From assembly GCA_037445575.1 (NCBI GenBank), contig JBBIKH010000061.1, positions 1 to 15,956 of the forward strand: a stretch of DNA of 15,956 nt, read 5' to 3'. The stretch comes from Oleimicrobium sp037445575. Lineage in GTDB: Bacteria > Zhuqueibacterota > Zhuqueibacteria > JANLFK01 > Oleimicrobiaceae. A program made the position numbers and the translations under genes. Below are positions 13,897-15,956 of this stretch, one piece after another. Position 1 is the stretch's first letter. Every line of letters starts with the position of its first letter. The notes beneath the pieces were generated by a model, which was given only the letters and a program-made list of their open reading frames with translations, was not told where the DNA came from and made no database searches.

Positions 13897-15845
13897 ATGG
13901 TTACTCCTCGAAAGAAATTGTGGTTTTTTTCAAGAACATGTGCCTTTGCAGTTGTGCTTTTTTGTTGTGGAATGGCACTATTGCCGAGGACACCCGGCCG
14001 CAGGGCACAGCAGCGGAAGAGAATCTTCCTGTTGGAGGCACGGTGACGTTGCAGCAGGTTGTGGGTGAACCCTGGCAGCGGTGGGCACCTGCTCCGACGG
14101 CCTTTCCCATTCACAGCATGGCCGCGGCTGATGCCAACACCGTCTGGGCGGTTGGCGACTCGGGCGCCATCATCGCCACCACCGACGGCGGCGAGAGCTG
14201 GGAACTGCAAACCTCACCCCGCAAGGTCAACTTGTGGTCAGTGACCTTCACCGATGCCGGCCATTTGTGGGCGTGCGGAGAGGATGGGGTAATTCTCGCC
14301 ACTGCCGATGGCGGGCGAACCTGGCAACAACAATCCAGCGGTGTGACCACCGACCTTTTTTCCATCCACTTCATTGATGCCCAGCACGGTTGGGCCGTGG
14401 GCGAGAAGGGTACCATCCTGCGCACCACCGACGGCGGCAATTTCTGGCTGCTCCTGCCGCAGATTTCGGGTACCTACGACCGGCGCCTGCGGAGTGTCTA
14501 CTTCATCAGCACCACCGAAGGTTGGCTGGTGGGTGGGGGCACCGCGAGCTCGACGGACGGCTACTTCATCTACCACACCACCGACGGCGGTCAGACCTGG
14601 AGTGAGCAGAAAAAGTCCACCTCTGGCGGCTCGCTGACATCGGTGTATTTCGTCGACGCCCAATATGGCTGGGCGGTGGGCTACTACGGCTACGCGTGGA
14701 AGACGACCAATGGGGGTGCCGCCTGGACGAGCTTTGATCCTGTCTCCGGCATCAGCGGCGGCACCGCCTACTACTGCGGGGTGAAATTTTTGGACCGGCA
14801 GACTGGCTTTATCTGGGGTTGGCGCTACGGCTCTGGATCAAAAAGAAAGTACCTGCTTTTGAAGACCACCAACGGCGGCAGCAGTTGGAGCTCTGCGGCA
14901 CCTGAACCTTACTGTGAAAAGTCGCAAGACTTCTATATTGGCGGATTAGCGGCAGCCAATACTACGACCTGGTGGGCCGGTTGTACCCGCGGCATTGTCT
15001 ACCGTACCACGGATGCCGGACAAAATTGGCTCGGCCAGACGGCGGCCACGGCGGCAGATTTCTACGATGTCTCTTTCGGCGACCGTGACCACGGCTGGGC
15101 GGTTGGACAATACGGTACGATTGCTTGCACCGCGGACGGCGGGCTGAACTGGCCGCTTCAGCAGAGCGGGGCAGCCACCGACATTCACCTGCGGGCGGTG
15201 CATTTTGTGAACGCCGGCAAAGGTTGGGCCGTGGGAGACCGAGGCACGGTGCTCTTTACCGAAAACGGCGGTACTACCTGGAGCAAGCAGTATAGCGGCA
15301 CCAACTCCGACCTCTTCGGCGTGTGGTTCCCCGACGAGAACAACGGCTGGCTGGTGGGTGCGGATGGACTGATAAAGCACACTGACCAGGGAGGGGCGGG
15401 CACCAGTTGGCGCAGCCAGACGTCGGGGGTGACCACAAAGCTCAACGCGGTGCATTTCTACGATTCCCAATACGGTTACGTAGTGGGAAACGGCGGCACG
15501 TTTCTGCGCACCACTAACGGCGGTGAGAGGTGGGAGAACAAGAGCACCGGCACCAGCTCCGACCATCTGTCGGTCTTTTTCTGTACAAGAGAAATAGGTG
15601 TGATTGCGGGCTCCGGCTGGACACGCATGCTGCGCACTACGGACCGGGGGAACACCTGGAAGACCTTCAGCGGCGTGCCCAACGAAAACCTGCGGGCAGT
15701 GTGCTTTGCGGATGCCAACCAGGGCTGGATTGTAGGCGATGGGGGCACCATTCTCGCCACCAGCAACGGCGCGTCCACATGGATGGGTAGCGTGGGCTAT
15801 TGGGCAACAGAGGACCTGCAATCGGCGGCGGCAAAAGGACATTAA
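13890..15845 (+). CDS. Secreted YCF48/HCF136-like repeat beta-propeller protein, apparent frameshift in the signal peptide
   Basis: The long frame (651 residues from a TTG) holds about 13 repeats of the form WAVGxxGxIxxTTDGGxxW, typical of YCF48/HCF136-like propellers; two 6-7-bladed propellers would fit. The ribosome site points instead to the ATG at 13897, one frame over. That frame encodes a proper leader (MVTPRKKLWFFSRTCAFAVV and more hydrophobic residues) but stops within about 50 codons. Adding one T to the T6 run at 13958-13963 joins it to the long frame and gives an ideal signal peptide ending near NGTIAED. The cause could be an assembly error, phase variation or -1 slippage. Unlike the neighbouring propeller protein it has no sorting domain: it ends TEDLQSAAAKGH. 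Export to periplasm or surface is likely; no enzyme activity is suggested. Confidence 0.8.
   Translation: MKNGYSSKEIVVFFKNMCLCSCAFLLWNGTIAEDTRPQGTAAEENLPVGGTVTLQQVVGEPWQRWAPAPTAFPIHSMAAADANTVWAVGDSGAIIATTDGGESWELQTSPRKVNLWSVTFTDAGHLWACGEDGVILATADGGRTWQQQSSGVTTDLFSIHFIDAQHGWAVGEKGTILRTTDGGNFWLLLPQISGTYDRRLRSVYFISTTEGWLVGGGTASSTDGYFIYHTTDGGQTWSEQKKSTSGGSLTSVYFVDAQYGWAVGYYGYAWKTTNGGAAWTSFDPVSGISGGTAYYCGVKFLDRQTGFIWGWRYGSGSKRKYLLLKTTNGGSSWSSAAPEPYCEKSQDFYIGGLAAANTTTWWAGCTRGIVYRTTDAGQNWLGQTAATAADFYDVSFGDRDHGWAVGQYGTIACTADGGLNWPLQQSGAATDIHLRAVHFVNAGKGWAVGDRGTVLFTENGGTTWSKQYSGTNSDLFGVWFPDENNGWLVGADGLIKHTDQGGAGTSWRSQTSGVTTKLNAVHFYDSQYGYVVGNGGTFLRTTNGGERWENKSTGTSSDHLSVFFCTREIGVIAGSGWTRMLRTTDRGNTWKTFSGVPNENLRAVCFADANQGWIVGDGGTILATSNGASTWMGSVGYWATEDLQSAAAKGH
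14120..15785 (+). repeat. 13 tandem YCF48-type coding repeats
   Basis: Repeats of about 40-55 codons each, marked by G-W-A-V-G starts and (T/S)(T/N)(D/N)GG-x-x-W ends. Clear examples are GDSGAIIATTDGGESW, GEDGVILATADGGRTW, GEKGTILRTTDGGNFW, GDRGTVLFTENGGTTW and GNGGTFLRTTNGGERW. Units 4-7 are more divergent and carry insertions, which suggests a boundary between two propellers. The DNA is diverged between units, so this is an old protein-level repeat rather than a recent DNA expansion. Confidence 0.8.
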
Positions 15846-15956
15846 TGGCCGGCGGGTTTTTTCGGGGAGGTAATAAGCGGCAAGTATTTTAAAAAAAACA
15901 ACCCCCCATTGGTTACAACCGCAACCCCATACCCCCCCGGGCACGGCCACCTTCCC
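15846..15956. other. Homopolymer-rich window end without a gene
   Basis: Contains T6, A8, C6 and C7 runs in about 110 bp. A GC-rich stretch followed by TTTTTT (15856-15861) just after the last stop codon might be part of a terminator, but I cannot pair a proper stem. The run-rich composition suggests low-quality contig-end sequence. Confidence 0.4.

Noticed and set aside
14120..15785. Repeated units considered as a CRISPR array or DNA satellite
   Set aside because: Units are coding, diverged at the DNA level and variable in length; they encode YCF48-type protein repeats.

Overview
The window looks like a fragment of a GC-rich (roughly 60% G+C) genome from the Bacteroidota/FCB side of the bacterial tree, most likely an uncultured KSB1/Calditrichota-like lineage. 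Three things point there: a secreted 907-residue protein ending in a Por/type IX-style C-terminal sorting domain with the YPNPFNPTTTISF signature, a DUF3078-type outer-membrane protein, and a possible Bacteroidota-type TAnnTTTG promoter. The lineage is an inference. The sequence has one run of Ns (5013-5071) and a homopolymer-rich right edge, so it is probably a draft or metagenome scaffold.

Left part, minus strand (22-4792): a compact four-gene run, read from right to left: a secreted family 9 glycoside hydrolase with a GTG start, exodeoxyribonuclease III, a 4-hydroxy-2-oxoglutarate aldolase-like (DapA superfamily) enzyme, and an alanine-glyoxylate-type aminotransferase. The last two overlap by an ATGA. 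They match two consecutive steps of glyoxylate metabolism: the aldolase would make pyruvate and glyoxylate, and the aminotransferase would turn glyoxylate into glycine. A 17-bp inverted repeat lies upstream of the hydrolase.

Middle: beyond the gap is a secreted GH2 beta-mannosidase (5185-7761, minus), with a hairpin just after its stop codon and a terminator-like hairpin in its own leader. It is transcribed divergently from a DUF3078 outer-membrane beta-barrel protein (7926-8789, plus). An exported PAP2 phosphatase (9171-9716) follows and ends in a likely intrinsic terminator, immediately before a sigma70-like promoter. The two glycosidases suggest breakdown of plant-type beta-glucan and beta-mannan.

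Right part, plus strand: two large secreted beta-propeller proteins. The first (10273-12996) carries Asp-box/BNR repeats and the sorting domain. The second (13890-15845) has about 13 YCF48-like repeats, no sorting domain, and an apparent one-base frameshift inside its signal peptide. Both have unusually long leaders (about 380-400 nt) behind near-consensus promoters with a 17-nt spacer, and the leaders share a gapped sequence motif. The second leader contains what looks like a complete small RNA unit: promoter, about 164 nt of GC-rich foldable sequence, and a hairpin followed by a U-run. Between the two genes is a decayed C-terminal scrap of another sorting-domain gene in AT-richer DNA. This leader/ncRNA region is the least explained part of the window.
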